A stretch of 64,000 nucleotides of DNA from contig NZ_VCGW01000003.1 in the NCBI RefSeq assembly GCF_007671675.1, positions 558,001-622,000 of the forward strand. Direction: 5' to 3'. The notes under the pieces are model-generated. The model was given only the letters and a program-made list of their open reading frames with translations. It searched no databases and was not told where the DNA came from. Position 1 is the stretch's first letter; the number at the start of each line of letters is the position of its first letter. This document shows, one piece after another, positions 52,472 through 60,742 of this stretch. This DNA comes from Marinobacter maritimus. Lineage in GTDB: Bacteria; Pseudomonadota; Gammaproteobacteria; Pseudomonadales; Oleiphilaceae. The translations under genes were made by a program, and so were the position numbers.

Positions 52472-52849
52472 TTGGCAGACAGCGTATTGATCGAAAGCCT
52501 GGTTGTAGAAACCGTAGTGGGTGTATACGACTGGGAGCGCGAAGTGGCCCAGGTACTGGTTCTGGATCTTGAAATGGCCTGGGACAATCGTATTCCCGGC
52601 GCGTCTGATGACGTAGCGGACGCCCTCGATTACGCCTCCGTAAGCGCGTTGGCTGTGCAGTGCCTGAAAGAACTCAAGCCAAAGCTGCTCGAACACGGTG
52701 CTGAGGTTTTGGCGGAAAGGTTGCAGCGGGAGTTCGGCATCGGCTGGCTTCGGCTGACGCTGCGCAAGCCCGGAGCTGTACCTGCTGCGCGGTCTGTGGG
52801 TGTCTGCATTGAAAGATCTGCTTCGAAAGGAGAGCACGGCGGTGGCTGA
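52472..52849 (+). CDS. folB: dihydroneopterin aldolase
   Basis: 125 aa from a TTG at 52472, preceded by GGGAG at 5-nt spacing. The frame open to 52367 has no fitting start and lies within the plsY leader. Typical FolB features: LVVETVVGVYDWEREVAQ, DALDYASVSALAV and the C-terminal LRLTLRKPGAVPAARSVGVCIER. It makes 6-hydroxymethyl-dihydropterin. Its stop overlaps the start of the adjacent HPPK-like gene by 8 bp, giving translational coupling. Confidence 0.92.
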   Translation: MADSVLIESLVVETVVGVYDWEREVAQVLVLDLEMAWDNRIPGASDDVADALDYASVSALAVQCLKELKPKLLEHGAEVLAERLQREFGIGWLRLTLRKPGAVPAARSVGVCIERSASKGEHGGG

Positions 52850-53366
52850 TCAGGTTCCGGTTTATATCAGTATTGGCAGTAACATCGACAGGGAGCACTA
52901 TGTGCGTGCATCTCTGGATGCTTTAGCAGGCTGGTTTGGTGAACTCGAAATCTCCCCGGTATACGAAAGTGAAGCTGTAGGATTTAATGGCTCACCATTT
53001 CTGAATCTGGTTGTGGGTGTGAGAACCCATCTTTCCGTAGGCGAGCTTTCACAGTATTTCAAACAACTGGAAGCCGAAAACGGCCGTCGTCGGGATGCTC
53101 CAAAATTTAGCGCAAGAACGCTGGATCTCGATATTTTGACGTACGGAGAAGCGGTCGGCCAACTGGACGGTGTGGAGTTGCCCAGAGGCGAAATTCTCAA
53201 AAATGCGTTTGTGCTTCGGCCGCTGGCAGATATTGCTCCGACGGTGAAGCACCCCGTGTGCCGGAAGAGCTACCTTGAGCTTTGGCAGGCTTATAGCACC
53301 GACCAGAAACTCTGGCCGGTGAACTTCAGCTGGCAGGGGCGAGCGATTTCACAGGCGGTTCGCTGA
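52842..53366 (+). CDS. divergent HPPK (FolK paralogue)
   Basis: 174 aa from a GTG at 52842, with AAGGAG in front. It has the HPPK fold signatures VYISIGSNIDRE, SPVYESEAVGF...FLNLVVGV and RTLDLDILTYG, keeping the DLD metal ligands. The catalytic RWGPR element of the main enzyme is replaced (KFSAR). This divergence matches the second, folB-linked HPPK-like gene seen in Pseudomonas. It may be a less active or specialised pyrophosphokinase. The canonical folK is at 56.8-57.3 kb. Confidence 0.85.
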   Translation: MADQVPVYISIGSNIDREHYVRASLDALAGWFGELEISPVYESEAVGFNGSPFLNLVVGVRTHLSVGELSQYFKQLEAENGRRRDAPKFSARTLDLDILTYGEAVGQLDGVELPRGEILKNAFVLRPLADIAPTVKHPVCRKSYLELWQAYSTDQKLWPVNFSWQGRAISQAVR

Positions 53367-53385
53367 TTCACAGGCGGTTCGCTGA
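53348..53385. repeat. perfect 19-bp tandem duplication at the folK2/pgi convergence
   Basis: TTCACAGGCGGTTCGCTGA occurs twice in direct succession. The first copy holds the HPPK-like gene stop and the second encodes the last codons and stop of pgi on the other strand. Duplication separates stops that would otherwise overlap. Confidence 0.9.
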
Positions 53386-55029
53386 CCGGAAAAACGCAAT
53401 CAGATTGTCCGTGGCGCTGTCACTTGCTTCGCAGGGTGTGTCCGGTTGCAGCAGCCTTGGCAGGATGTTTTCACCCAGTTTTTTGCCAAGCTCAACGCCC
53501 CACTGATCAAACGAATCGATGTCCCAGATAACGCCTTGCACAAAAGTGCGATGTTCGTACAGCGCGATCAGTGCGCCGACGGTTTCCGGAGTCACTTTGT
53601 TCATCATCAGCGTATTGCTGGGCTGATTCCCGGGTATTACCTTATGCGGCGCCAGGCGCTCAATATCGGTTTCTGCCATGCCGCTGGCTGCCAGCTCGGC
53701 CCTGGCTTCTTCAAGCGTTTTCCCGGTCATCATTGCTCGGGATTGGCCCAGACAGTTGGCGAACAAGTCCGCATGATGTGTCGCGACCGGGTTATGGGTT
53801 TGCAGGGGAATGACGAAGTCTGCCGGAATCAATCGGGTGCCCTGGTGAATCAGCTGGTGGTATGCGTGCTGGCCATTGGCGCCGACACCGCCCCAGATTA
53901 CGGGGCCTGAATGGTAGTCCAGCGTCTCCCCCTGCTGATTCACCCTTTTACCGCTGCTTTCCATGTCCAGCTGCTGCAGATGATCTGGCAAATTGCGCAG
54001 GTAATGGTCGTAAGGCAGTATGGCGTGTGTTTCAGCGCCCCAGAAATTGCTGTACCAGATGCCCAGCATCGCCATGACAACGGGCAGATTCTTTTCCAGC
54101 GGCGCGTCGCGGAAGTGGGTGTCCATGGCGTAGGCGCCAGCGAGTAGTGCCCGGAAGTTCTCCATACCGATGGTCAGCGCGACAGGCAGGCCGATGGCCG
54201 ACCATAGCGAGTAACGCCCGCCCACCCAGTCCCACATCGGGAACACGTTTGCCGGATCGATTCCAAAGTCCTGAGCGGCGGCCTTGTTGGCCGTAACGGC
54301 CATAAAATGGCTGGCAACTGCTTGCTCGTGACCGATACGTTCTATGAACCAGTCCCGGGCAACTTTGCTGTTTTCCAGGGTTTCCCGCGTGCCGAAGGAT
54401 TTCGACTGAACCAGAAACAATGTGGTTTCAGGGTCAAGCCTTTCGAGAGTTTCACAGATTTCGGTGCCATCGATGTTGGCCACATAGTGGCAACTCAGAC
54501 CGGGTGCCCGGAACGGCTGCAATGCCTCGGTCACCAGTTTTGGGCCGAGAAAGGAGCCGCCGATGCCAATGCTGACCACATCGGTAAACGCTTTGCCTGT
54601 AAAGCCGGTGCGTGACTGGTTTCGCACGTCCTGAACGAAGGTGTCCATGCGCGCGAGAGTTGCGTTTACCTCGGCGACGACATCCTGGCCATCGACCATG
54701 ATGGTGTCTGCCCCGGGGTTGCGCAATGCCGTGTGCAGCGCCGGGCGATCTTCGGTAATGTTCACCTTTTCGCCGCGAAGCAAGGCTGCCCTGCGGTCTT
54801 CCAGTTTGCAGTGACGAGCCAGCGCCATCAGCGCTTTCAGTACATCGTCGGTAAGCCGGTTTCTGGAGAAATCGAGAGACAGGCCTGCACCATTAATGAA
54901 ATAACGCTTTGCTCGTTCCGGATCGTCAGCAAAAAGCGTTCTCATGGGGCTGTTTTCCAGGTGCGCCCTAAGGTTCTCCAGTTCCTTCCATTGAGAGGAG
55001 TTGGTCAGTGCGGTCTTTGGCGAAGTCAT
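53368..55029 (-). CDS. pgi: glucose-6-phosphate isomerase
   Basis: 553 aa, the bacterial length. Signatures DVVSIGIGGSFLGPKLV, ETTLFLVQSKSFGTRETL and the C-terminal FDQWGVELGKKLGEN (catalytic Lys). It interconverts glucose-6-phosphate and fructose-6-phosphate. It follows panC in the same direction, spaced 33 bp. Confidence 0.98.
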   Translation of the reverse strand: MTSPKTALTNSSQWKELENLRAHLENSPMRTLFADDPERAKRYFINGAGLSLDFSRNRLTDDVLKALMALARHCKLEDRRAALLRGEKVNITEDRPALHTALRNPGADTIMVDGQDVVAEVNATLARMDTFVQDVRNQSRTGFTGKAFTDVVSIGIGGSFLGPKLVTEALQPFRAPGLSCHYVANIDGTEICETLERLDPETTLFLVQSKSFGTRETLENSKVARDWFIERIGHEQAVASHFMAVTANKAAAQDFGIDPANVFPMWDWVGGRYSLWSAIGLPVALTIGMENFRALLAGAYAMDTHFRDAPLEKNLPVVMAMLGIWYSNFWGAETHAILPYDHYLRNLPDHLQQLDMESSGKRVNQQGETLDYHSGPVIWGGVGANGQHAYHQLIHQGTRLIPADFVIPLQTHNPVATHHADLFANCLGQSRAMMTGKTLEEARAELAASGMAETDIERLAPHKVIPGNQPSNTLMMNKVTPETVGALIALYEHRTFVQGVIWDIDSFDQWGVELGKKLGENILPRLLQPDTPCEASDSATDNLIAFFRSANRL

Positions 55030-55062
55030 CAGAGAGTCCTTTCCTGGTGGATCGACAAGGCT

Positions 55063-55911
55063 TCAGCGCGTAACTGAGATGTTGTCGATCAGCCGGGTCG
55101 TGCCAAGATAAGCAGCGGCCAGCAGCGTTATATCCCTGTCCTCCGGCGCGGCGGGTTTCAGGGTCTGGCTGTTTGTGATGTTAAAGTAGTCCAGGTGTAG
55201 ACCGGCCATGCGAAGACTGTCTCCAGCTTCCTGTGCCAGCATCTGAAAATCATTGCGCCCATCGGCAATTTTTGCAGCTGTCGCTTCCAGTATCTGGTAA
55301 ATGGCCGGGGCAATCTTGCGCTCCGCTTCGGAGAGATAACCGTTGCGCGAGCTCTTTGCCAGGCCATCGTCTTCGCGGACGGTTGGCGCGCCGATCACCT
55401 CAACCGGCATCATCAGATCCAGCGTCATCTTGCGGATGACCGCCAGTTGCTGGAAGTCTTTCTCGCCGAACACGGCGAAGTCGGGCTGAATCATGTTGAA
55501 AAGAACGGAGACCACCGTCGCGACACCTTCAAAGTGCCCCGGCCGGCTGGCGCCGCAATGCCCATCACTGACTTCCGGCACCACAATGCGAGTATGTCGG
55601 GCAAGGCCGCTCGGATAGACTTCCTCGGCAGAGGGCGCAAAAACCAGCGTGTTTCCGGCAGCGCCAAGCTTTTCCTGGTCATCAATCAGGGTGCGGGGGT
55701 AGGTGTCGAGGTCTTCATTGGCGCCAAACTGCATCGGGTTAACGAAAATGCTCGTGACCACGATATCGGCTGCTTCTGCTGCTTTGCGGACGAGCGAGAT
55801 GTGCCCTTCATGCAGGTTGCCCATGGTTGGAACCAGGCCAATGGTTTTTTCCTGCTGACGGTAACCGCGGAGGATGGCACGCAGTTCTTTTAGTGAGTGG
55901 ACGGTTCTCAT
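55063..55911 (-). CDS. panC: pantothenate synthetase
   Basis: 282 aa. It condenses pantoate with beta-alanine using ATP. Motifs: [16 protein letters not shown] (HIGH-type), [17 protein letters not shown], and [12 protein letters not shown] with the Lys of the active site. Its ATG overlaps the panB stop by 4 bp. Confidence 0.98.
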   Translation of the reverse strand: MRTVHSLKELRAILRGYRQQEKTIGLVPTMGNLHEGHISLVRKAAEAADIVVTSIFVNPMQFGANEDLDTYPRTLIDDQEKLGAAGNTLVFAPSAEEVYPSGLARHTRIVVPEVSDGHCGASRPGHFEGVATVVSVLFNMIQPDFAVFGEKDFQQLAVIRKMTLDLMMPVEVIGAPTVREDDGLAKSSRNGYLSEAERKIAPAIYQILEATAAKIADGRNDFQMLAQEAGDSLRMAGLHLDYFNITNSQTLKPAAPEDRDITLLAAAYLGTTRLIDNISVTR

Positions 55912-56702
55912 GCCTTGAACGTATGCTCCTCGGCGGGAAATGCGCGCTCACGCACGGCTTTTGAGTAGGCCGCGATGGCGCCCTGAATAGAGCCGCTTTC
56001 GGCCAGGAAGTCTTTCACGAAACGCGGTTTGCGCCCCGTGGTAATGCCCAGCATGTCGTGCAGCACCAGAATCTGACCATCGGTATCAGCACCTGCCCCA
56101 ATGCCAATCACAGGCGCTGTGACAGCTTGCGCAATTCGCGCGGCCAGAGGTGCGGGCACGCACTCCAGCAGAATAACGTCAGCACCCGCAGCGACGAGCT
56201 CGCAGGCGTGATCTATCATCATATCCGCTGATTTTTCATCGCGGCCCTGAACCTTGTATCCGCCAAGCTTGTTGACGAATTGGGGGGTCAGGCCGAGGTG
56301 GGCGCATACCGGCACTGCTCTTTCAGAAAGCGCGGTAATCGTGTCTTTCATCCAGTCGGTGCCTTCGAGCTTCACCATGTGAGCACCTGCCCGCATGAGT
56401 TCAGCGGCGTTCTCCAGGGCAGCGTCTACAGTGCCATAACTCATGAAGGGCATATCGGCCATGATCAAAGAGCCGCGGTTGCCTTTGGCGACACAGCTTA
56501 CGTGATACACGATCTGGTCCATGGTGACGGGTAATGTGCTGTCGTGGCCCTGAAGAACCATGCCCAGCGAGTCACCAATCAGGATGACGTCCACTCCGGC
56601 TTCGCTGACAACCTGAGCAAAAGTGGCGTCGTAGGAGGTGAGGGCAGAGAAGGCTTCTCCCCTCTGTTTATATTCCCGCAGGGTATTGATGGTAACAGCC
56701 AT
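55908..56702 (-). CDS. panB: 3-methyl-2-oxobutanoate hydroxymethyltransferase
   Basis: 264 aa TIM barrel. Signatures [49 protein letters not shown] and [23 protein letters not shown] C-terminal segment. First step of pantoate synthesis. Coupled to panC; preceded by folK in the same direction. Confidence 0.98.
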   Translation of the reverse strand: MAVTINTLREYKQRGEAFSALTSYDATFAQVVSEAGVDVILIGDSLGMVLQGHDSTLPVTMDQIVYHVSCVAKGNRGSLIMADMPFMSYGTVDAALENAAELMRAGAHMVKLEGTDWMKDTITALSERAVPVCAHLGLTPQFVNKLGGYKVQGRDEKSADMMIDHACELVAAGADVILLECVPAPLAARIAQAVTAPVIGIGAGADTDGQILVLHDMLGITTGRKPRFVKDFLAESGSIQGAIAAYSKAVRERAFPAEEHTFKA

Positions 56703-56763
56703 AAAATCCTTGCCTTTTGGGTAGGTGGGCCAAGACCGTGCCGGGATGACCGGCTTTCAGTTG

Positions 56764-57261
56764 CTAAGAGTAATCCGGAGGCAGAAGGCGGCGCAACCGG
56801 TTGTCTGGGCATTGTGCCCTCAAATCCGCGATTGCGGTACCGTTTGGCAGCGTCAGGTCGGGCTTTAGGTCCAGTAGCGGCTGCAGAGCGAAATCCCGGT
56901 TAGGAAGCTCGCGGTGGGGAACGCTAAGCCGGTCGTCGTTGAGTACATGGTTGCCGAAAATCAGCAGATCAAGGTCCAGTGTGCGTGGGCCCCAGTGGCT
57001 TAGCCGTTCCCGCCCATGGGCCTGTTCTATGGCTTGAAGCTGATCGAGCAGAGCGTGTGGGCCAAGCCCGGTGCTGAGCCACACTGCGCCGTTTACAAAA
57101 TCCGGTTGATCCTGGGGGCCAACCGGGCTGCTGGTGTAAAAGGGCGCCTGGGCGATCAGAGTAGTATCGGGTAACGCGGCCAGCTCTGCTACGGCCCTTG
57201 CCAGCTGGGCTGCGGGCTCTTGCAGGTTGCTGCCCAGGCCGATGAAGGCATCTGTTCTCAT
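56764..57261 (-). CDS. folK: canonical 6-hydroxymethyl-dihydropterin pyrophosphokinase
   Basis: 165 aa. AFIGLGSNLQEPAAQL, TSSPVGPQDQPDFVNGAVWL, and HWGPRTLDLDLLIFG (catalytic DLD with the WGPR element). Transfers pyrophosphate from ATP in folate synthesis. Its ATG overlaps the pcnB stop (TGATG), so it is translationally coupled to it. Confidence 0.97.
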   Translation of the reverse strand: MRTDAFIGLGSNLQEPAAQLARAVAELAALPDTTLIAQAPFYTSSPVGPQDQPDFVNGAVWLSTGLGPHALLDQLQAIEQAHGRERLSHWGPRTLDLDLLIFGNHVLNDDRLSVPHRELPNRDFALQPLLDLKPDLTLPNGTAIADLRAQCPDNRLRRLLPPDYS

Positions 57262-58643
57262 CAGGGTGCTGGCCGTGTGACCGGTTTGCGGCGGCGACGC
57301 TTTTTCGGTGCATCGCTGCTGAGTTCGGAAAGCATGCGTTCCTGCCCACGTTCGTCCATACGCTGGAACTCAGTCCACCAATCGCCCAGCCCGGGCTCAA
57401 TTTCACCGCAAGCTTCCCGAACCAGCAGGAAATCGTAGGCCGCACGGAACCTGGGATGGCTCATGGTTACGAAGGCCCGCTTGCCTTGCCGGCGGGGAAG
57501 GCGCATCTGAAGCTCCCAGATTTCTTTCATGGGGCCAGAGAATCGCTTGGGTATAGAGGTTGCCTGCACCTGGCGGCCAATAACTTTGCCAATTGCACCA
57601 TGAAGCGCCGGCTGCACGGGGTCGCCGTTGTCCTGGCGGTGATGCCACTCTTTTTGCAGAGCGGGCCAGAGCATGGCGGCAAACAGGAAGTAAGGTGTGA
57701 CAGACTTGCCTTGCGCGATACGCGCATCAGTGTTGCGCAATGCCTGGCGAATCAGCTCGTCAGGCTCGCCAGCCTCGATCGCTTTTACGGTTTCGGGGAA
57801 TAGTGGGGCCAGCAGGTTATAACGGGTAAGTAGGTCGTAGGTGGCTTCGCCGTGGCCAGCCGAAAACAGTTTCAGGACCTCTTCGAACAGGCGTGCCGCC
57901 GGAATGTGAGTCAGCAGCGGGGCCAGTGTTCCGATTGGGGCTTCGGTTTCGGGCTCTATATCAAAGCCAAGCTTGGCAGCAAAGCGGATCGCGCGAAGCA
58001 TGCGAACCGGATCTTCCCGGTAGCGGGTTTCAGGGTCACCAATCAGCCGGAGTTGCCGGTTACGGAGGTCTTCAATGCCGTTTGCAAAATCAACGACGGT
58101 AAAATCGCGGATGCAGTAGTAAAGAGCGTTGACTGTAAAGTCGCGGCGCAGCGCGTCCTCTTCCTGGTTGCCGTAAACATTGTCCCGCAGCAGCAGACCA
58201 TGTTCGCTGGTTTTGCGATCGTCGTCTGGACTGTCGTTGTCGGCTTCCGCCGCGTTACCACGGAATGTGGTCACTTCAATCACTTCGCGCCCGAATACAA
58301 CGTGAACGATCCGAAAACGCCGACCTATCAGGCGGGAGTTGCGGAACAGGTCGTGTACTTCTTCCGGGGTTGCGTTGGTGGCTATATCAAAATCTTTGGG
58401 CCGCTTCCCCAGAAGGATGTCGCGCACACCGCCGCCTACAAGGTAAGCCTCATAGCCGGAATTGTTGAGTCGGCCGAGAACTTTTTTGGCAGGTTCGCTT
58501 ATGACTGAGCGTGAGACGTTGTGCTGGTCTCTGGAGATTTCCCGTCGCTGGTAAGCTCGGGCCTTCTTCTTCCCGTTTCCGGGGATGAGAGAGCGGAGCT
58601 TGTCGACAGACTGCTCGAAGATGGAGGAAATTGATTTTGGCAT
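57261..58643 (-). CDS. pcnB: poly(A) polymerase I
   Basis: 460 aa from the ATG at 58643; the frame also runs from a GTG at 58703, which I do not favour. LVGGGVRDILLGKRPKDFDIATNA has the nucleotidyltransferase GG and DxD residues, RRFRIVHVVFGREVIEVTTFRG the pol-beta fold, and the C-terminus is a very basic tail (KKRRRRKPVTRP). It adds 3' A tails that mark RNA for decay. CbrB-to-pcnB order matches Pseudomonas. Confidence 0.95.
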   Translation of the reverse strand: MPKSISSIFEQSVDKLRSLIPGNGKKKARAYQRREISRDQHNVSRSVISEPAKKVLGRLNNSGYEAYLVGGGVRDILLGKRPKDFDIATNATPEEVHDLFRNSRLIGRRFRIVHVVFGREVIEVTTFRGNAAEADNDSPDDDRKTSEHGLLLRDNVYGNQEEDALRRDFTVNALYYCIRDFTVVDFANGIEDLRNRQLRLIGDPETRYREDPVRMLRAIRFAAKLGFDIEPETEAPIGTLAPLLTHIPAARLFEEVLKLFSAGHGEATYDLLTRYNLLAPLFPETVKAIEAGEPDELIRQALRNTDARIAQGKSVTPYFLFAAMLWPALQKEWHHRQDNGDPVQPALHGAIGKVIGRQVQATSIPKRFSGPMKEIWELQMRLPRRQGKRAFVTMSHPRFRAAYDFLLVREACGEIEPGLGDWWTEFQRMDERGQERMLSELSSDAPKKRRRRKPVTRPAP

Positions 58644-58737
58644 TGAAATCCGTGGTTGCGTTGAGCAAAACCGAGAGTTTAACGGTTTGAGCAGGATTTG
58701 CACACGTTTGCCTTGGAATCTTGCGTACCCGGATAAT

Positions 58738-58768
58738 CAAAAGGCGGATCCGCTTTCACGAATCCGCC
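58738..58768 (-). terminator. hairpin terminator between cbrB and pcnB
   Basis: GGCGGAT/ATCCGCC stem with a 12-nt loop and TTTTGATT following on the minus strand, 95 bp before the pcnB ATG. It would end transcripts coming from cbrB. Confidence 0.65.
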
Positions 58769-59199
58769 TCCAAAACGTTGACGATCTGCATTGTTTTTAT
58801 TTTTTAACGGGATTTTTCTCGTTTTTGTACCCCCACTGTATATCCCCAAAATTGGGGCTTCTCAGCAGTGCAAACGGAAAGCTTTGAACACAGTGAGCAG
58901 TCAAAGACATCGAACGAGTCATCGGTAGGTGCTGCGTCACCTCAAGGGCGATTCTTCTCTGCATCTCTACAACTCGCACGTGCCAAGGGACTACCAAAAA
59001 AGCAAAGTACCCAAAACACTCAATTCGCTCACGTTCTGTTGTTGTTTTTGTTACTGAACGTATTCCCGCGGCTTTTTGTTTTTATTGAAGCGCCGCTTTG
59101 ACACTCTTGTTTTTGTTGTCGTGCGCTAAATAGGTTGCAGTTGGTGTGCCAGTTTTGGAAACTTGTTTATTAACATACGGTTGGGTTTTTTCGGCCTGT

Positions 59200-59284
59200 A
59201 AGTGTTACCCCGTATTCTGTATAAGTGTTACCCGCAACGAGTGCTTTTTCTGTGAAGTGTTACCAAGGGGAACATGCGGTAACA
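59200..59284. repeat. three AAGTGTTACC direct repeats and one inverted copy
   Basis: AAGTGTTACC starts at 59200, 59223 and 59255, with an inverted GGTAACA at 59278. The 58644-59337 gap otherwise holds no gene I can support; a CCCCAAAATTGGGG palindrome lies at 58844. Such repeats are also seen at ends of some IS481-like elements. Confidence 0.6.
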
Positions 59285-59337
59285 ACTGAGTGATCGTTCA
59301 TGCTTTTTTGGGGGCAGGCGGGTCATACTCTGAACCA

Positions 59338-60735
59338 TCAGTCCCCGGATTTTTTGCTACGGGGGATGCCAAGGCGCTGCCTGCGCTCCCAGAGGGATTT
59401 TCGACTGATGCCCAGTTTCTGAGCCAGCTCTGTTTCACTCATGCGATCCTGGTTTTCAAGCACAAAGTGTTGGAAGTAGTCTTCCAGGGAAAGGTCGCTG
59501 GCGCCTTCAGTGTCGCGAGTGCGAAGCTGCTCGTTATCACCCTCCACCAGAGATTCGGGGATGTATTCGTCGCCGCCCTCGCCGTCGAGATCCAGCAGTG
59601 AAGGCGTGATGATATCGCCATCGCACAGGATACTGGCCCGCTCAATGGCATTTTCCAACTCCCGTACGTTACCCGGCCAGCGGTGTCGCTCAAGCGTTCG
59701 CATTGCTTCAGGGGTCAGGTTCAGGTTCGGCTTGCCCACCCTGCCGCCCTGGGCAACAAGAAATCGCTGCGCGAGTCCGAGGATGTCGCTTTGGCGCTCG
59801 CGCAGAGGTGGAATCCGTATCTGCATCACGTTCAGGCGATAGTAGAGGTCTTCGCGGAAACCGCCGGTGCGGGTCATTGCTTTCAGGTTTCGGTGAGTTG
59901 CAGCGATCATCCGCACATTGACCTTTCGGCTCTGGGTTGACCCCACTTTGCGGATTTCGCCTTCCTGGAGAACGCGCAGCAGGCGCGCCTGAGCTTCGGC
60001 CGGCAGCTCACCGATCTCGTCCAGAAACAGGCTGCCACCATCTGCAGCCTCAATCAGGCCTGTTCGAGCAGAGACTGCACCGGTGAACGCGCCTTTTTCA
60101 TGGCCGAACAGTTCGGACTCGATAAGGCTTTCGGGAATGGCTGCGCAGTTTACAGAGATCAGCGGTTTCGTAGCGCGGGGACTCAAAAGGTGAAGCGCTC
60201 GGGCGACCAGCTCCTTGCCGGTGCCGGATTCGCCCTGCACAAGCACGGTCGTTTCTGTTGGTGCTACTTTGCGTATAAGTGTGAACACCCGCTGCATCGG
60301 CTCACACTGGCCGTACATTATGCTGGCGGGATCGCCGTTTTCTGATGGTGCCGCTGAACCGTTCTGACGTTCGGGAGCTGATGACCTGGTGCGAGCAAGA
60401 ATGTTCTCTACGGCTGCCAGCATTTCATCGTGATCAAAGGGTTTGGCGATGTATTCCACCGCCCCCATTTTCATGGAGTCCACTGCAGAGCGCAGGCTGG
60501 CGTAACTGGTCATGATCAATACAGGGGTGTTCGGTGCTCTGTTGATCATTTCCGTGCCGGCGGCACCGGGTAGGCGCAGGTCTGAAATAATCAGGTCAAA
60601 CTGATCAGGGTCGTGGTCCTGCTCGGCTTCTTCCACTGAGCCGACATCCTCAACGTCATAGCCGGCATGCAGCAGCAGCTTGCGGACGGCGGAGCGAATA
60701 ATGTCTTCATCTTCCACGATCAGAATACGGGGCAT
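59338..60735 (-). CDS. cbrB: sigma54-dependent response regulator CbrB
   Basis: 465 aa from the ATG at 60735 (MPRILIVEDED, as in CbrB); an earlier ATG at 60756 lacks support. Receiver (LIISDLRLPGAAG), AAA+ domain with GESGTGKE, GAFTGAV and a Walker B, and a Fis-type C-terminal helix-turn-helix. It activates carbon and nitrogen catabolism with CbrA, e.g. through CrcZ-type RNAs in Pseudomonas. It starts 7 bp after the cbrA stop. Confidence 0.95.
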   Translation of the reverse strand: MPRILIVEDEDIIRSAVRKLLLHAGYDVEDVGSVEEAEQDHDPDQFDLIISDLRLPGAAGTEMINRAPNTPVLIMTSYASLRSAVDSMKMGAVEYIAKPFDHDEMLAAVENILARTRSSAPERQNGSAAPSENGDPASIMYGQCEPMQRVFTLIRKVAPTETTVLVQGESGTGKELVARALHLLSPRATKPLISVNCAAIPESLIESELFGHEKGAFTGAVSARTGLIEAADGGSLFLDEIGELPAEAQARLLRVLQEGEIRKVGSTQSRKVNVRMIAATHRNLKAMTRTGGFREDLYYRLNVMQIRIPPLRERQSDILGLAQRFLVAQGGRVGKPNLNLTPEAMRTLERHRWPGNVRELENAIERASILCDGDIITPSLLDLDGEGGDEYIPESLVEGDNEQLRTRDTEGASDLSLEDYFQHFVLENQDRMSETELAQKLGISRKSLWERRQRLGIPRSKKSGD

Positions 60736-60742
60736 GGTTGTT

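Noticed and set aside
58844..58857. CCCCAAAATTGGGG palindrome as an operator
   Set aside because: No gene start nearby to control and no T run for a terminator; kept only as a note in the gap description.
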